Positions 38,044-47,334 of a stretch of DNA of 64,000 nucleotides are shown piece after piece (position 1 is the stretch's first letter; every line of letters begins with the position of its first letter). The position numbers were made by a program, and so were the translations under genes. The notes under the pieces were generated by a model. It was given only the letters and a program-made list of their open reading frames with translations, was not told the origin of the DNA and searched no databases. The DNA is taken from positions 620,001-684,000 of the forward strand of contig NZ_CP107947.1 of NCBI RefSeq assembly GCF_036059255.1, read 5' to 3'. Source of the DNA: Micromonospora sp. NBC_00389 (GTDB taxonomy: Bacteria > Actinomycetota > Actinomycetes > Mycobacteriales > Micromonosporaceae).

Positions 38044-38733
38044 TCAGCCCCGGGCCCGCCGCCGCCACAGGTAGCCGCCGACGGCCGCGCCGCTCCAGAC
38101 CACGGCCCAGGCGGTGAGCCCGAGCAGGGTGAGCGCGGCGGCGTCGCCCGCGGTGGTCCGCGCCGTGGCCATGATCGGCGGTGCCAGCCAGGGAGCCACC
38201 GAACGGGCCAGGCCGAGCACCACCGCACCGACGCCGCCGAGGGCCAGCACCGCGACGCCGTACCCGGCACCGCCCACGGACGCCCGGCTGGCCAGGGCAC
38301 CGAGGGCCACCCCGGCGGGTATGGCCAGCAAATGCGCCCACAGCCCGAGCGCGACGCCCACCGGCACCGACCGGTCCGTCGGGTCGACCGGGCCGGTGAC
38401 CCCACCGACCAGCCACGGGAAAACCAGCGCGACGGCCACCGTGATCAGCGCCGCAACACCGGCGGCGAGCAGCCCCGCCACCCGCTCCCGGGCCACCCCG
38501 ACCGTGACCTGGGCCAGCCGCCGCTGCACGTCCGGCTCAACGTCCAACAGGATCTTGGTCTGCCAGGCGAGCACCGGGAAGAGCACCACCGCGGAGACGC
38601 CGTACGCCTCCGCCGGCTGGGCCCGGCCGCCGCCGTACAGGGTGCCGAGTGCGACCAGGCCGGCGAGCAGCGGTGCCACCGCCCGTCCGGTACGCAGGAA
38701 ACCGGCCAGCCGCAGCCGGATCAGGGCGATCAC
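38044..38733 (-). CDS. ABC transporter permease, ABC-2-like
   Basis: 229 aa with about six predicted membrane helices and no other domain. It overlaps the start of the ATPase stop by 4 nt and so forms an exporter pair with it. Small GC-rich membrane proteins of this type are poorly conserved, so the substrate is unknown. Located between rplKA and rplJL, where actinobacteria commonly carry variable genes. Confidence 0.8.
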   Translation of the reverse strand: MIALIRLRLAGFLRTGRAVAPLLAGLVALGTLYGGGRAQPAEAYGVSAVVLFPVLAWQTKILLDVEPDVQRRLAQVTVGVARERVAGLLAAGVAALITVAVALVFPWLVGGVTGPVDPTDRSVPVGVALGLWAHLLAIPAGVALGALASRASVGGAGYGVAVLALGGVGAVVLGLARSVAPWLAPPIMATARTTAGDAAALTLLGLTAWAVVWSGAAVGGYLWRRRARG

Positions 38734-39536
38734 CGGGCCTCCCCGGCGGTTGGTTCGACCGCCACGCCCGCACCGTCCACCGGCTCCCCCGGCGGGGCCG
38801 TCGATGCGTCGGGGCGTACCCGCAGCACGTGGTGGCCCTCGGCGCGCAACCGGGCGACGGTGCCGGCGACCCGCGCGGCCGGCACCGCGACCTCGACCAC
38901 CGCGATCGTCTCGTCCGGTGGCGACGTCTCCTCGGTCACGGTGCCGTCGGCCACCATCCAGCGGCGAGCGCCCGGCAGCCGGACCGTTTCACCGCGGTGG
39001 TCGCTCACCAGGACCGCACCGCCGGCGATCAGGACCTCGTGGATCAACTCGGGCACCAGCTCGCGAGTGGTGGCGTCCAGGCCCTCCCACGGCTCGTCGA
39101 GGACCAGCAGGCCCGGCGGACGCAGCATCGCCTGGGCCAGGCCCACCTTCTGCGCGGTGCCCTTGGACAGCTCCGGCAGGCGGACCGCGCGGAACGCGGC
39201 CAGCCCGAGCCGGTCGGTCCAGGTCGTCACCGCCTCGTCGGCCGCCGCGCGGCCCAGCCCGACAATCCGGGCCATCCCGGTCAGGTAGCGGACCACGGTG
39301 AAGGGCTGGTCGGCCGGGAAGCGCTCCGGCACCCAGCCCACCCGACCGGGCCGGTCGGTGACCCGCCCCCGGCCCGGCCGGAGCACGCCGGCGGCCACCT
39401 GGAGCAGGGTCGACTTGCCCACCCCGTTGCGGCCCAGCACGACCGCCACCTCACCCGGACCGATCCGCACGTCCACGCCCCGCAGCACCCACGGCCCACG
39501 CCGGTGGTACCGCAACCAGACGTCCTCCAGTCGCAT
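38730..39536 (-). CDS. ABC transporter ATP-binding protein
   Basis: 268 aa. Walker A GRNGVGKST (residues 35-43), signature variant LSKGTAQKVGLAQAML, Walker B LLVLDEPWEGLD and switch histidine in VSDHRGE. The signature is LSKG rather than LSGG, as in many ABC-2 drug-export ATPases. The C-terminal 70 residues form an extra domain. Partner of the 38044 permease. Confidence 0.93.
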   Translation of the reverse strand: MRLEDVWLRYHRRGPWVLRGVDVRIGPGEVAVVLGRNGVGKSTLLQVAAGVLRPGRGRVTDRPGRVGWVPERFPADQPFTVVRYLTGMARIVGLGRAAADEAVTTWTDRLGLAAFRAVRLPELSKGTAQKVGLAQAMLRPPGLLVLDEPWEGLDATTRELVPELIHEVLIAGGAVLVSDHRGETVRLPGARRWMVADGTVTEETSPPDETIAVVEVAVPAARVAGTVARLRAEGHHVLRVRPDASTAPPGEPVDGAGVAVEPTAGEAR

Positions 39537-39565
39537 GCGGCCGAGCCTGCCACACCTGAGACGCG

Positions 39566-39598
39566 CCGGGGCGCCGCCACAGTGTGGCGGCGCCCCGG
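39566..39598 (-). terminator. Terminator downstream of rplA
   Basis: Perfect 16-bp stem (39566-39581 with 39583-39598), 18 nt after the rplA stop. No U tract. Separates rplKA from the ABC pair. Confidence 0.8.
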
Positions 39599-39615
39599 TG
39601 GAGCGGAGTGTCGGC

Positions 39616-40332
39616 TCAGGCCTCGGCCGAGCCCTCCTGCAGGTTCTTCACCACGTTCGGGTCGACCGGGACGCCCGGGCCCATCGTGGTGGTGAGGACG
39701 ACCTTCTTGAGGTACTTGCCCTTCGCCGAGGACGGCTTGGCGCGCAGCACCTCGTCGAGCACCGCCGCGTAGTTGTCCACCAGCTGGCTCTCGGTGAAGG
39801 AGGCCTTGCCGATGATCAGGTGCAGGTTGGAGTGCTTGTCCACCCGGAAGGTGATCTTGCCGCCCTTGATGTCCTGCACCGCCTTGGTGACGTCCATGGT
39901 CACCGTGCCGGTCTTCGGGTTCGGCATGAGACCGCGCGGGCCCAGGATCCGCGCGATCCGGCCGATCTTGGCCATCTGGTCCGGCGTGGCGATCGCCGCG
40001 TCGAAGTCGAGCCAACCACCCTGGATCCGGGCGACCAGCTCGTCGGTGCCCACCTCGTCCGCACCCGCCGCGGCGGCCTCTTCGGCCTTCGCGCCGGCGG
40101 CGAAGACGATCACGCGGGCGGTCTTACCGGTGCCGTGCGGCAGGTTGACCACGCCGCGGACCATCTGGTCCGCCTTGCGGGGGTCGACGCCGAGGCGCAT
40201 GGCGACCTCGACCGTGGCGTCGAACTTGACGTTGGTGGTCTCCTTGGCCAGCTTCACGGCCTCAGAGGGGGTGTAGAGCTTGGACCGGTCGATGACATCG
40301 GCGGCCTTGAGGTAGCTCTTGCTGCGCTGCAT
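39616..40332 (-). CDS. rplA: 50S ribosomal protein L1
   Basis: 238-aa L1 stalk protein. [15 protein letters not shown] and [16 protein letters not shown] are family blocks. ATG 40332 ([13 protein letters not shown]) has AGGAG 9 nt upstream. L1 is the usual repressor of rplKA; no binding site was assigned. Confidence 0.99.
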   Translation of the reverse strand: MQRSKSYLKAADVIDRSKLYTPSEAVKLAKETTNVKFDATVEVAMRLGVDPRKADQMVRGVVNLPHGTGKTARVIVFAAGAKAEEAAAAGADEVGTDELVARIQGGWLDFDAAIATPDQMAKIGRIARILGPRGLMPNPKTGTVTMDVTKAVQDIKGGKITFRVDKHSNLHLIIGKASFTESQLVDNYAAVLDEVLRAKPSSAKGKYLKKVVLTTTMGPGVPVDPNVVKNLQEGSAEA

Positions 40333-40411
40333 TGCTGATTGCTCCTGTGGTCTCTGGCGGGCCGCTCGGCGCGGGCCCTCCCACGGTTCGGGTCGTTGGC
40401 CGGGGCCGACG

Positions 40412-40843
40412 TCATTCGTTGACGGTGATGCCCATCGACCGGGCGGTGCCGGCGATGATCTTCTCGGCCTGGGCCAGGTCGTTGGCGTTGAGGTCGGCCA
40501 TCTTCTTCTCGGCGATCTCACGCAGCTGGGCGCGGCTGACCGAGCCGACCTTCTCGCTCTGCGGGACGCCGGAGCCCTTCTGCACGCCAGCGGCCTTGAT
40601 CAGCAGCCGGGCGGCGGGCGGGGTCTTCAGAACGAAGGTGAAGGACCGGTCCTCGTACACGCTGATCTCGGCGGGGACGATGTCGCCCCGCTGGGACTCG
40701 GTCTGCGCGTTGTAGGACTTGCAGAACTCCATGATGTTCACGCCGTGCTGGCCGAGCGCGGGGCCGACCGGCGGCGCCGGCGTGGCCTGGCCCGCCGGCA
40801 GCTGAAGCGTGAACGTCTTGACGAGCTTCTTCTTCGGAGGCAT
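40412..40843 (-). CDS. rplK: 50S ribosomal protein L11
   Basis: 143-aa GTPase-centre protein. [39 protein letters not shown] and the C-terminal rRNA-binding domain are typical. The proline-rich N-terminus is the thiostrepton contact; no change is seen. Confidence 0.99.
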   Translation of the reverse strand: MPPKKKLVKTFTLQLPAGQATPAPPVGPALGQHGVNIMEFCKSYNAQTESQRGDIVPAEISVYEDRSFTFVLKTPPAARLLIKAAGVQKGSGVPQSEKVGSVSRAQLREIAEKKMADLNANDLAQAEKIIAGTARSMGITVNE

Positions 40844-40934
40844 GTCACTTCCTGGGGCTTGGAGCTGGGAAAATGCGGCTGACGCCGCCCTCGAGGCGCG
40901 CACGGTCAGCGCGGTGCGACAGCGGCGACGTTCA

Positions 40935-40940
40935 AGAGTA
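40935..40940 (-). promoter_or_regulatory. Possible rplK promoter -10
   Basis: TACTCT 90 nt upstream of rplK, identical to the -10 of rpsL and rplJ, but the -35 (about GACGAG) is weak. Confidence 0.35.
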
Positions 40941-40995
40941 GCGCAGGCCGCAGCCCACTCGTCCGCCGAGGTCGAGCGGGAGGGCGTACGCCGAC

Positions 40996-41024
40996 GTCGG
41001 CGGCGGGCCGGGCCCGCCGCCGAC
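40996..41024 (-). terminator. Perfect 14-bp hairpin between nusG and rplK
   Basis: Arms 40996-41009 and 41011-41024 around one base, 7 nt after the nusG stop. It would separate secE-nusG from rplKA. Confidence 0.65.
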
Positions 41025-41030
41025 GACCGG

Positions 41031-41753
41031 TCAGATCTTGGCGACCTGGTTGAAGTTGAGCTCCACCGGCGTCTCCCGACCGAAGATCGACACCAGCACC
41101 TTGAGCTTCTGCTGGTCGGCGTTGATCTCGCTGATCGTGGCCGGCAGCGACGCGAAGGCACCGTCGGTGACGGTGACCGAGTCACCCACCTCGAAGTCGA
41201 GGACCTTGATCTCGGGCTTCGCCTTCTTCTGCTCGGTCTCGATGGCCGGTGCCAGCCACTTCAGCACCTCGTCGAGGGAGAGCGGCGCGGGCCGGTCGGC
41301 CCGGTCGGTCGCGCCGACGAAGCCGGTCACACCCGGGGTGTTGCGGACACACGAGTAGGACTCGGCGGTCAGCTCCATCCGGACCAGGATGTAGCCCGGG
41401 AAGACCTTGGCCTGGACCTGGGACCGCTTGCCGTTCTTGACCTCGACTTCCTCCCGGGTCGGCACCTCGACCTGGTAGATGAAGTCCTCCATGTCGAGGC
41501 TCGTGATCCGGGTCTCGAGGTTGGTCTTGACCTTGTTCTCGTAGCCGGCGTAGGAGTGCACCACGTACCAGTCGCCCGGCGCGTAGCGCAGCTTCTGCCG
41601 CAGCTCGGCGACCGGGTCGTACTCCTCGTCCGGCGCGGGCTCGGTGGTTGGGAACTCCGGCTCGCTGGCGGCCTCAACCGACTCGTCACCAGCCGCCGTC
41701 GCGACCGTGGACTGCTCGTCCACCGGTCCGGCGGTCTCGTCGTACTCAGGCAC
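41031..41753 (-). CDS. nusG: Transcription elongation factor NusG
   Basis: 240 aa. Acidic actinobacterial N-terminal extension (about 55 residues), NGN domain ([20 protein letters not shown]), and C-terminal KOW domain ([20 protein letters not shown]). Couples RNA polymerase to ribosome and Rho. Confidence 0.98.
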   Translation of the reverse strand: MPEYDETAGPVDEQSTVATAAGDESVEAASEPEFPTTEPAPDEEYDPVAELRQKLRYAPGDWYVVHSYAGYENKVKTNLETRITSLDMEDFIYQVEVPTREEVEVKNGKRSQVQAKVFPGYILVRMELTAESYSCVRNTPGVTGFVGATDRADRPAPLSLDEVLKWLAPAIETEQKKAKPEIKVLDFEVGDSVTVTDGAFASLPATISEINADQQKLKVLVSIFGRETPVELNFNQVAKI

Positions 41754-41794
41754 GCTCGCTCACTTCCGTCACTATCGGCTCTGGAGTCAGCCGG

Positions 41795-42187
41795 TCAGCT
41801 CGAGTTGCCGAAGACAAACAGCACGACCTTGGCGAACCCGTAATCCAGCACGGCCACGATCGTCAGCATCACCGCGACGAACGTCACCACCACCGCGGTG
41901 TAGGTCAGCAACTCCTTGCGCGTCGGCCAGATGACCTTACGCAGTTCGGCCACGACCTCGCGGAAAAACCGGGCGATGCGCCCGAAGACGCCCACCCGAC
42001 CGGTTTCGGACCGGGTGGTCGGTCGGCTGTCCGCCGACTCCGCCCGGGCACGGGACCGCGTCGCGGTGCCTCCCCGGGAGACCGGCTCGTCCGCGCTGGT
42101 GGCGTCGTCGTCAGCTACCTCGTCGACGACCTCGTCGTCCAGACGATCGTCGCCGGCGTCCTCGCCGCGCCGCTTGTTGTCGGCCAC
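41795..42187 (-). CDS. secE: Sec translocase subunit SecE
   Basis: 130 aa. An acidic N-terminal region of about 70 residues precedes the conserved amphipathic helix (FFREVVAELRKVIWPTRKEL) and one membrane helix. Start GTG 42187 is set by GGAGG 5 nt upstream. Confidence 0.97.
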   Translation of the reverse strand: MADNKRRGEDAGDDRLDDEVVDEVADDDATSADEPVSRGGTATRSRARAESADSRPTTRSETGRVGVFGRIARFFREVVAELRKVIWPTRKELLTYTAVVVTFVAVMLTIVAVLDYGFAKVVLFVFGNSS

Positions 42188-42398
42188 TTCGCCCTCCGTC
42201 GCGGAAATCTCGGGTCGCACGCCGGGCGGCGTGCGCGGCGCTGTTCACGCCGGCCGGACCAACCGTCCCGCGACGGGCCGCGGCCGGTGGATCAACCGGG
42301 GGCCCGATACCTCGGGACCACCCCGCCAATGCCACCACCACGGGCCGGACGCCGCCATCTCGGCGGCGCGACCCACGGGAACGGTCAGGCCTGAGGCG

Positions 42399-42471
<73 letters not shown>

Positions 42472-42538
42472 GTGCGGCAACACTCGCCCCACGCGGCCAC
42501 AGACGACCGAGCAGGGGTCACTTGCCCCACGGCGGACC

Positions 42539-42568
42539 AGTGTACGGGTAGCCGCTCGACTTTCCCAA
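42539..42568 (-). promoter_or_regulatory. tRNA-Trp / secE-nusG promoter
   Basis: -35 TTGGGA (42563-42568) and -10 TACACT (42539-42544), 18-nt spacing. Predicted start about 60 nt before the tRNA. Confidence 0.6.
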
Positions 42569-42576
42569 CCGGTCTC

Positions 42577-42594
42577 CCCGCCACGCGTGGCGGG
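42577..42594 (-). terminator. Perfect 18-nt palindrome downstream of hadB
   Basis: CCCGCCACGCGTGGCGGG, 7 nt after the hadB stop. Self-complementary; likely ends the hadAB message. Confidence 0.55.
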
Positions 42595-42600
42595 CCTGAC

Positions 42601-42993
42601 TCAACGCTTCGTACGGATGGTGGCGCGGGCCTGCGAGAGCACCTTCTCGCCCAGGCAGGTGGCGGTCACATCGAGCCGGGTGAGGCCGTCCTCGGTCACC
42701 TCACGGACCACCGCGGTGACCTCGATCTCGGTCCCCTGGTCGTCGTCGGGGACCACCACCGGCCGGGTGAACCGGACGTTGTAGTCGACCACCGCGTCGG
42801 GCGCCCCGGCCCACTCGGTGATCGCCCGGCCGACCAGCGCCATGGTGAACATGCCGTGCGCGATCACCCCGGGCAGGCCCACCTTGGTGGCGAACCGGTC
42901 GCTCCAGTGGATCTGGTTGAAGTCACCCGAGGCACCGGCGTAGCGGACCAGGTCCGCGCGGGTCACCTGGAAGGTCTTGGCTGGCAGCTCCAT
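42601..42993 (-). CDS. hadB: MaoC-like dehydratase, HadB type
   Basis: 130-aa hot-dog-fold (R)-3-hydroxyacyl dehydratase. The catalytic D-x4-H lies in GDFNQIHWSD (residues 23-32) and the IAHGMFTMALVG segment is typical of HadB. In mycobacteria HadAB dehydrates FAS-II intermediates. Here no hadC follows, and mycolic acids are not expected in this family, so the natural substrate is uncertain. Confidence 0.9.
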   Translation of the reverse strand: MELPAKTFQVTRADLVRYAGASGDFNQIHWSDRFATKVGLPGVIAHGMFTMALVGRAITEWAGAPDAVVDYNVRFTRPVVVPDDDQGTEIEVTAVVREVTEDGLTRLDVTATCLGEKVLSQARATIRTKR

Positions 42994-42994
42994 C

Positions 42995-43441
42995 TCACGC
43001 CTCCCCGCGTACGACGATCTTGGACCAGACGGCGACGACTGGCTCGCCGGCGACGGTGCTGACGTCGGTGCGGGTGGTCAGGAAGCCGTGCCCGCCCCGG
43101 GTGCTGACGTCCTCGATGGTGCTGGCGCAGACCAGCTCGTCGCCGGCGACCACCGGCCGGGTGTACGCGAACCGCTGGTCACCGTGCACCACGCGGCTGT
43201 AGTCGACGCCGAGCTCCGGGTCCTCGACGATCTGACGGCTGGCTGCCATCGTGACGACCACCGGGAAGGTCGGCGGAGCGACCACGTCCGGGTGGCCCAG
43301 CGCCTGGGCCGCCGCCGGGTCGTGGTGGGCGGGATCGGTGGCGCCGATGGCGGTGGCGAACTCACGGATCTTTTCTCGGCCCACCTGGTAGGGGGCGGTC
43401 GGCGGATAGGTCCGGCCGACGAAGGAAGGGTCCAGAGACAT
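42995..43441 (-). CDS. hadA: MaoC-like dehydratase subunit, HadA type
   Basis: 148-aa hot-dog protein (UPF0336 group), the substrate-binding partner of HadB; lacks the D-x4-H pair. MSLDPSFVGRTYPPTAPYQV and GDELVCASTIEDVSTRGGHG are typical. Gap of 1 nt to hadB, so co-translated. Confidence 0.9.
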   Translation of the reverse strand: MSLDPSFVGRTYPPTAPYQVGREKIREFATAIGATDPAHHDPAAAQALGHPDVVAPPTFPVVVTMAASRQIVEDPELGVDYSRVVHGDQRFAYTRPVVAGDELVCASTIEDVSTRGGHGFLTTRTDVSTVAGEPVVAVWSKIVVRGEA

Positions 43442-43566
43442 GCCGCGAACCTACACGGAAACACAATCGCCGATCTGCTCGGTCGGCGGCGGTGGAACCG
43501 CGCCAGCCCGGTCAGATCGGCGATCGGAGAGCTTCAACGGTGGCCGGCGTTGGAGCCGGCCCCAGG

Positions 43567-43734
43567 TCAGCGGGTCTCGCGGTGGACCGTGTGCCGACCG
43601 TCGCGCGGGCAGAACTTCTTCAGCTCGATGCGGTCGGGGTCGTTACGACGGTTCTTGCGCGTGATGTAGTTGCGCTCCTTGCACTCCACACACGCCAAAG
43701 TGATCTTCGGCCGGACATCGGTAGCCTTCGCCAC
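43567..43734 (-). CDS. rpmG: 50S ribosomal protein L33
   Basis: 55 aa. [20 protein letters not shown] and [20 protein letters not shown] are L33. Zinc ligands C-V-E-C are present, but the second pair reads C-P-R-D, so one cysteine is replaced by aspartate. GTG start at 43734. Upstream of hadAB, as in mycobacteria. Confidence 0.95.
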   Translation of the reverse strand: MAKATDVRPKITLACVECKERNYITRKNRRNDPDRIELKKFCPRDGRHTVHRETR

Positions 43735-43866
43735 GGCGGAGTGCCTTCCTCGCTAACGGAAACAACTACGACGCGCCAGCCTAGTCGCTGACAGCGCGGA
43801 CATGCAAAGTGGGCGCCAGTGGCGCCCATCCCCACGACCACCGGAAACAAGCCCGGAAGACGAGAG

Positions 43867-43939
43867 TAGCGGTGGCCGGACTTGAACCGGCGACACAGCG
43901 ATTATGAGCCGCTTGCTCTACCATCTGAGCTACACCGCC
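43867..43939 (-). tRNA. tRNA-Met (CAT)
   Basis: 73 nt cloverleaf; acceptor GGCGGTG, anticodon loop CTCATAA with CAT, T-arm GGTTCAAGTCC. The first acceptor pair is G-T, not mismatched as in initiators, so this is elongator Met (or Ile2 if lysidine-modified). Confidence 0.93.
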
Positions 43940-43963
43940 GTGGTGGGTCCAGCTGAACCCTCG

Positions 43964-44036
43964 AGCCCCCTTACGGAATCGAACCGTAGACCTTCTCCTT
44001 ACCATGGAGACGCTCTGCCGACTGAGCTAAGGGGGC
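43964..44036 (-). tRNA. tRNA-Thr (GGT)
   Basis: 73 nt cloverleaf; acceptor GCCCCCT/AGGGGGC, anticodon GGT, T-arm GGTTCGATTCC. 24 nt from tRNA-Met, same strand, probably one transcript. Confidence 0.95.
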
Positions 44037-44129
44037 CTGCGCGATCTCCCCGTGGGGCGCGCAGAAGTAAGAGTACACGGCCCGGCTCGGCAGGTGAAAT
44101 CGGATCCCCGGAGATCGTCTACGCCCAGT

Positions 44130-46655
44130 TCAGGGCACGACACGAAGGCGGGGAAGCTCTCCGACGGAGATCGTTTCCGGGTCGGCCTGGGCGCCGAACC
44201 AGGCCGCCAGCCGCTCGTACGGCAGCGGTCGGCTGAACAGGAAGCCCTGCCCGATCTCACAGCCGATGTCCTGGAGCAGCTCCAGGGTCAGCTCGCTCTC
44301 CACGCCCTCGGCCACCACCGCCAGGCCGAACTGCTGAGACAGGGTCACCACCGCGTTGACGATGGCCAGGTCCCCCGGATCGGTCGCCATGCCCTGCACG
44401 AAGGAGCGGTCCACCTTCACCTCGTGCACCGGCAGCCGCCGCAGGTGGGCCAGGGACGAATCACCGGTGCCGAAGTCGTCCACCGACAGCCGGACGCCGA
44501 GATCGCGTAGCCGGTGCAGGGTCGGGATGGGTCGGTCAGTGCCGTCCAGCACCCCCGCCTCGGTGATCTCCAGGGTGAGGCTCTGCGCCGGCACCCCGTA
44601 CTCGGTCAACAACTCCTGCACCCGGTCGGGGAAATGCTGGTCGGTGAGGGTACGGGCGGAGAGGTTGACCGCGACGGGCAGCGGAAGGTCGGCCTCGGCC
44701 CAGTCCCGGCTGCGGCGCAGCCCCTCGCGGAGCACCACCTCGGTGAGCCGGCTCAACTGGCCGGTGTGCTCGGCCACCGCGACGAAGTCCTCCGGGGCGA
44801 CGGTGCCGTGCGTCGGGTGCTCCCACCGGGCCAGGCACTCGACACCGACCAGGCGACGCTCCCGCAGCGTCACCTTGGGCTGGAAGTAGACCTCCAGCTC
44901 GTCCTGGTCCAACGCTCGGCGCAGGTCGCCGGCGAGGCCCAGTCGGCGCAGCGACCGCGACTCCAGCGCCGGGTTGAACAGCTGCACGCTGCCCGGTACC
45001 GATTTGGCGGCTGTGGCGGCGAGGTCGACCCGGAGCAGCAGGGTGGCCGCGTCGCTGCCGTGATCCGGGTGTACGGCCACCCCGACGGCAGTGTCCACAT
45101 CGAGTGTGAGCGCGTCGAAGACCATCTCGTCACGAATTTGGTCGCGCAGTTGGCCAGCCAACTCCAGCGCCGCGTCGGCGTTCTCCAACCGCAGCGTCAC
45201 CAGGAACTCGTCGCCACCAACCCGGCCGACCAGAGCCGACGACGGTGCGCTGGCCCGCAACCGGTTGGCGACCTCGGCGAGGACCTTGTCCCCGGCCGCG
45301 TGACCGAGGGACTCGTTGACCTGGCGCAACCCGTCGACGTCGAAGAGCAGCAGCGCCACCACCTCGTTGGGTGCGCCGATCTTGACCGACTCGTCCAGCG
45401 CGCCGGTGATCCGCCGCCGGTTGGGCAGCCGGGTCAGGGCGTCGTGGTACGCGTCGTGCCGCAGTCGATCGACCAGCCGGGAATTCTCCAGCGCCACGGC
45501 GGCGTGCGCGGCCACCGTCTCGAAGATGGGAATGTCACCGGGGGCGAAGTGGCCGATGTCGCTGAGCCGGTTCGCCACCTCCAGGGTGCCGATCACCGCC
45601 TGCCCGGAGCGCAGCGGCACCACGATCACGTCCTTGATCTCGCGGGCGCTGATCTCGCCGCGTAGCGCACTCTCGTCACCCAGCAGACGGCCCATCGACA
45701 ACGTCTTCGCCAGGTCCCGCGCCCGCTCCCGCAGTATCGACGGGGTCGGGGCAACATCGAGCAGCCCTGGCGTATCGACCCGGGCCGTCAACAGCACCTC
45801 GGGGTGCCGGCCCTGGGCGGGCAGCCAGAGGGTGGCGGACTCCGCCTGCATGAGGGCACGGACCCGGTCGAGCAGGACGTCGGCCAGCGACCCGTCGGCA
45901 CCGCTGGTCGTGATCAACCGGGCCAGGTCGTACATCCCGGTCAGGGTGCGGTGCTGCCGGAAGAACTGGGCGTAGGACCGGTAGACCAGGGTGAGTGCGG
46001 CGAAGAGGGCACCCAGCAGCAACGCGGACCACCAGGTCTGGTCCAGAGCGATCAGGACGAGCAGACCGACGGACGCGTTGATCGAGGTGGTGAGGAGCAC
46101 CGACGGGGTGGTCCGCAGGGCTTCCCGGCCGGCCTGCCAGCCCTGTAGCAGCACGTGCACGCCGACGACAGAGGCGAGACTGACCAGGGTGATGGTGTTT
46201 ACCGCGAGGAAGAGACTGCCCCAGGTGCCGGGGCCCACGCCCTCCAGCGGTGGCAGTCGCAGGAGAAGCAGGCTGGCCAGCGACGTGGCCGCAGCGGCCC
46301 TCGCGACGTTGAACCAGAACTTCGCTGGCGCGAAGCGCTGCGAGGCGCTCCAGATCAACGAGGCGACCGTGTAGATCAGGATCACGGTCAGCGGTGGCAG
46401 GAAGAACAGCCCTACCACGAGTGGGATCTCGGTGAGCGTCACGCCCACGGACTGCCGACGGACGACGAAGTTCAGCACCGGAATGCTGATGCCGGCCATC
46501 GCCAGGAAAATCAGGAACGCCAGCCCCCACTCCCCGTAGGGATGGTCGGAGATGACGCTGATCGCGGTGCAGGAGAGGATGGCGACCAGTGCCAGCGGGC
46601 CGGTGATTAGCCAGGCGTGGTCCGTGGACTTGCGCCGTTGGTCACGCCTGGCCAT
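44130..46655 (-). CDS. Membrane GAF-GGDEF-EAL protein, c-di-GMP turnover
   Basis: 841 aa with both cyclic-di-GMP synthesis and breakdown domains. Seven predicted membrane helices (residues 12-227), a GAF-like sensor (about 250-400), GGDEF (about 405-565) with intact RVGGDEF and metal-binding FDVDG, and EAL (about 580-830). The EAL signature is ECLARW with the catalytic Glu. The usual DDFGTGYS is DDFGTGDS here. VKVDRSF, VAEGVE and GQGFLFSRPLP are intact. No RxxD inhibitory site precedes GGDEF. Both activities are possible; net direction cannot be told from sequence. A tiny membrane protein lies immediately upstream. Confidence 0.93.
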   Translation of the reverse strand: MARRDQRRKSTDHAWLITGPLALVAILSCTAISVISDHPYGEWGLAFLIFLAMAGISIPVLNFVVRRQSVGVTLTEIPLVVGLFFLPPLTVILIYTVASLIWSASQRFAPAKFWFNVARAAAATSLASLLLLRLPPLEGVGPGTWGSLFLAVNTITLVSLASVVGVHVLLQGWQAGREALRTTPSVLLTTSINASVGLLVLIALDQTWWSALLLGALFAALTLVYRSYAQFFRQHRTLTGMYDLARLITTSGADGSLADVLLDRVRALMQAESATLWLPAQGRHPEVLLTARVDTPGLLDVAPTPSILRERARDLAKTLSMGRLLGDESALRGEISAREIKDVIVVPLRSGQAVIGTLEVANRLSDIGHFAPGDIPIFETVAAHAAVALENSRLVDRLRHDAYHDALTRLPNRRRITGALDESVKIGAPNEVVALLLFDVDGLRQVNESLGHAAGDKVLAEVANRLRASAPSSALVGRVGGDEFLVTLRLENADAALELAGQLRDQIRDEMVFDALTLDVDTAVGVAVHPDHGSDAATLLLRVDLAATAAKSVPGSVQLFNPALESRSLRRLGLAGDLRRALDQDELEVYFQPKVTLRERRLVGVECLARWEHPTHGTVAPEDFVAVAEHTGQLSRLTEVVLREGLRRSRDWAEADLPLPVAVNLSARTLTDQHFPDRVQELLTEYGVPAQSLTLEITEAGVLDGTDRPIPTLHRLRDLGVRLSVDDFGTGDSSLAHLRRLPVHEVKVDRSFVQGMATDPGDLAIVNAVVTLSQQFGLAVVAEGVESELTLELLQDIGCEIGQGFLFSRPLPYERLAAWFGAQADPETISVGELPRLRVVP

Positions 46656-46716
46656 ACCGCTCCCTCTGAAAGACGCCGCCCGTGGGTGCTGCCCTCATGG
46701 GCGACGACCCGCGAGG

Positions 46717-46890
46717 CTACCGGGAGGCGTCCACGCCCCAGACGACATCACCCAACCCCGCACCCCAAACGACGTCAGTCAGCTGAGCGCTACCTGCGCC
46801 GGGAAGGAAATCGGTGCCGAGCAGTCCTCCGAGGACAGCGGCGAGCACGAGGAGCGGGCCAAACAGTCGACCCAGTCTTCGACCAGACAT
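46717..46890 (-). CDS. 57-aa membrane peptide with DVVWG repeats
   Basis: Starts MSGRRLGRL, followed by one hydrophobic helix (about 11-30) and a tail with two copies of DVVWG (DVVWGAGLGDVVWGVDASR). ATG 46890 has a perfect AGGAG 5 nt upstream, the best ribosome site in the area. Stop is 61 nt before the GGDEF-EAL gene, same strand, so a two-gene unit is likely. A 10-bp palindrome CACGATCGTG (46934-46943) lies 44 nt upstream. I do not recognise a named family; a role in sensing with the neighbouring c-di-GMP protein is inference. Confidence 0.72.
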   Translation of the reverse strand: MSGRRLGRLFGPLLVLAAVLGGLLGTDFLPGAGSAQLTDVVWGAGLGDVVWGVDASR

Positions 46891-47334
46891 GTTTGCTCCT
46901 GTCGGGGAAGTGTCACAGGGATGGTGGAGGTTCCACGATCGTGCCACACGGTCGGTACGCCGAAAAGCGGTGAGTGTGGGACCGGTCCGAGCGTTGAGAA
47001 GGTTGCCCCCTTCGGCCCAGTCCCCCGCGACGTGCCGGGCCAGATCAGGGCTGCTTCCTGCGACTTCAGCGCTTCACACAGCGCTTGATACGACCTTCAG
47101 CACAATTCACCCACGCCGTTCGGCTTCCGCCGGCGTGATCACGTGCAGTCGCTCTCCGTGACGGATCTGCTGGCCTGGAAACGCGCCGATGCGAGCCGAG
47201 ACATCGACCACCATACCCGCTTACCGCGTCGACACAAGAAGCCGGACGCGACGAGTGGCACCAACCGCTGACGCCTCCATTGCACCGCTGGAAATTTCGG
47301 CGACGGTGGGGACGCGCCGGCAGATCATGTACGG
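46891..47334. other. 444-nt intergenic region
   Basis: Between divergent genes. Holds the palindrome above and a pair of AGCGCT repeats (about 47077-47095). No RNA gene could be supported; an SRP-like GGAAGCAGC string was considered and dropped. Confidence 0.4.

Noticed and set aside
47050..47058. SRP RNA-like GGAAGCAGC on the minus strand
   Set aside because: The tetraloop side and closing helix of 4.5S RNA are missing.
46656..47334. c-di-GMP riboswitch near the GGDEF-EAL gene
   Set aside because: No conserved riboswitch core could be found on either strand.
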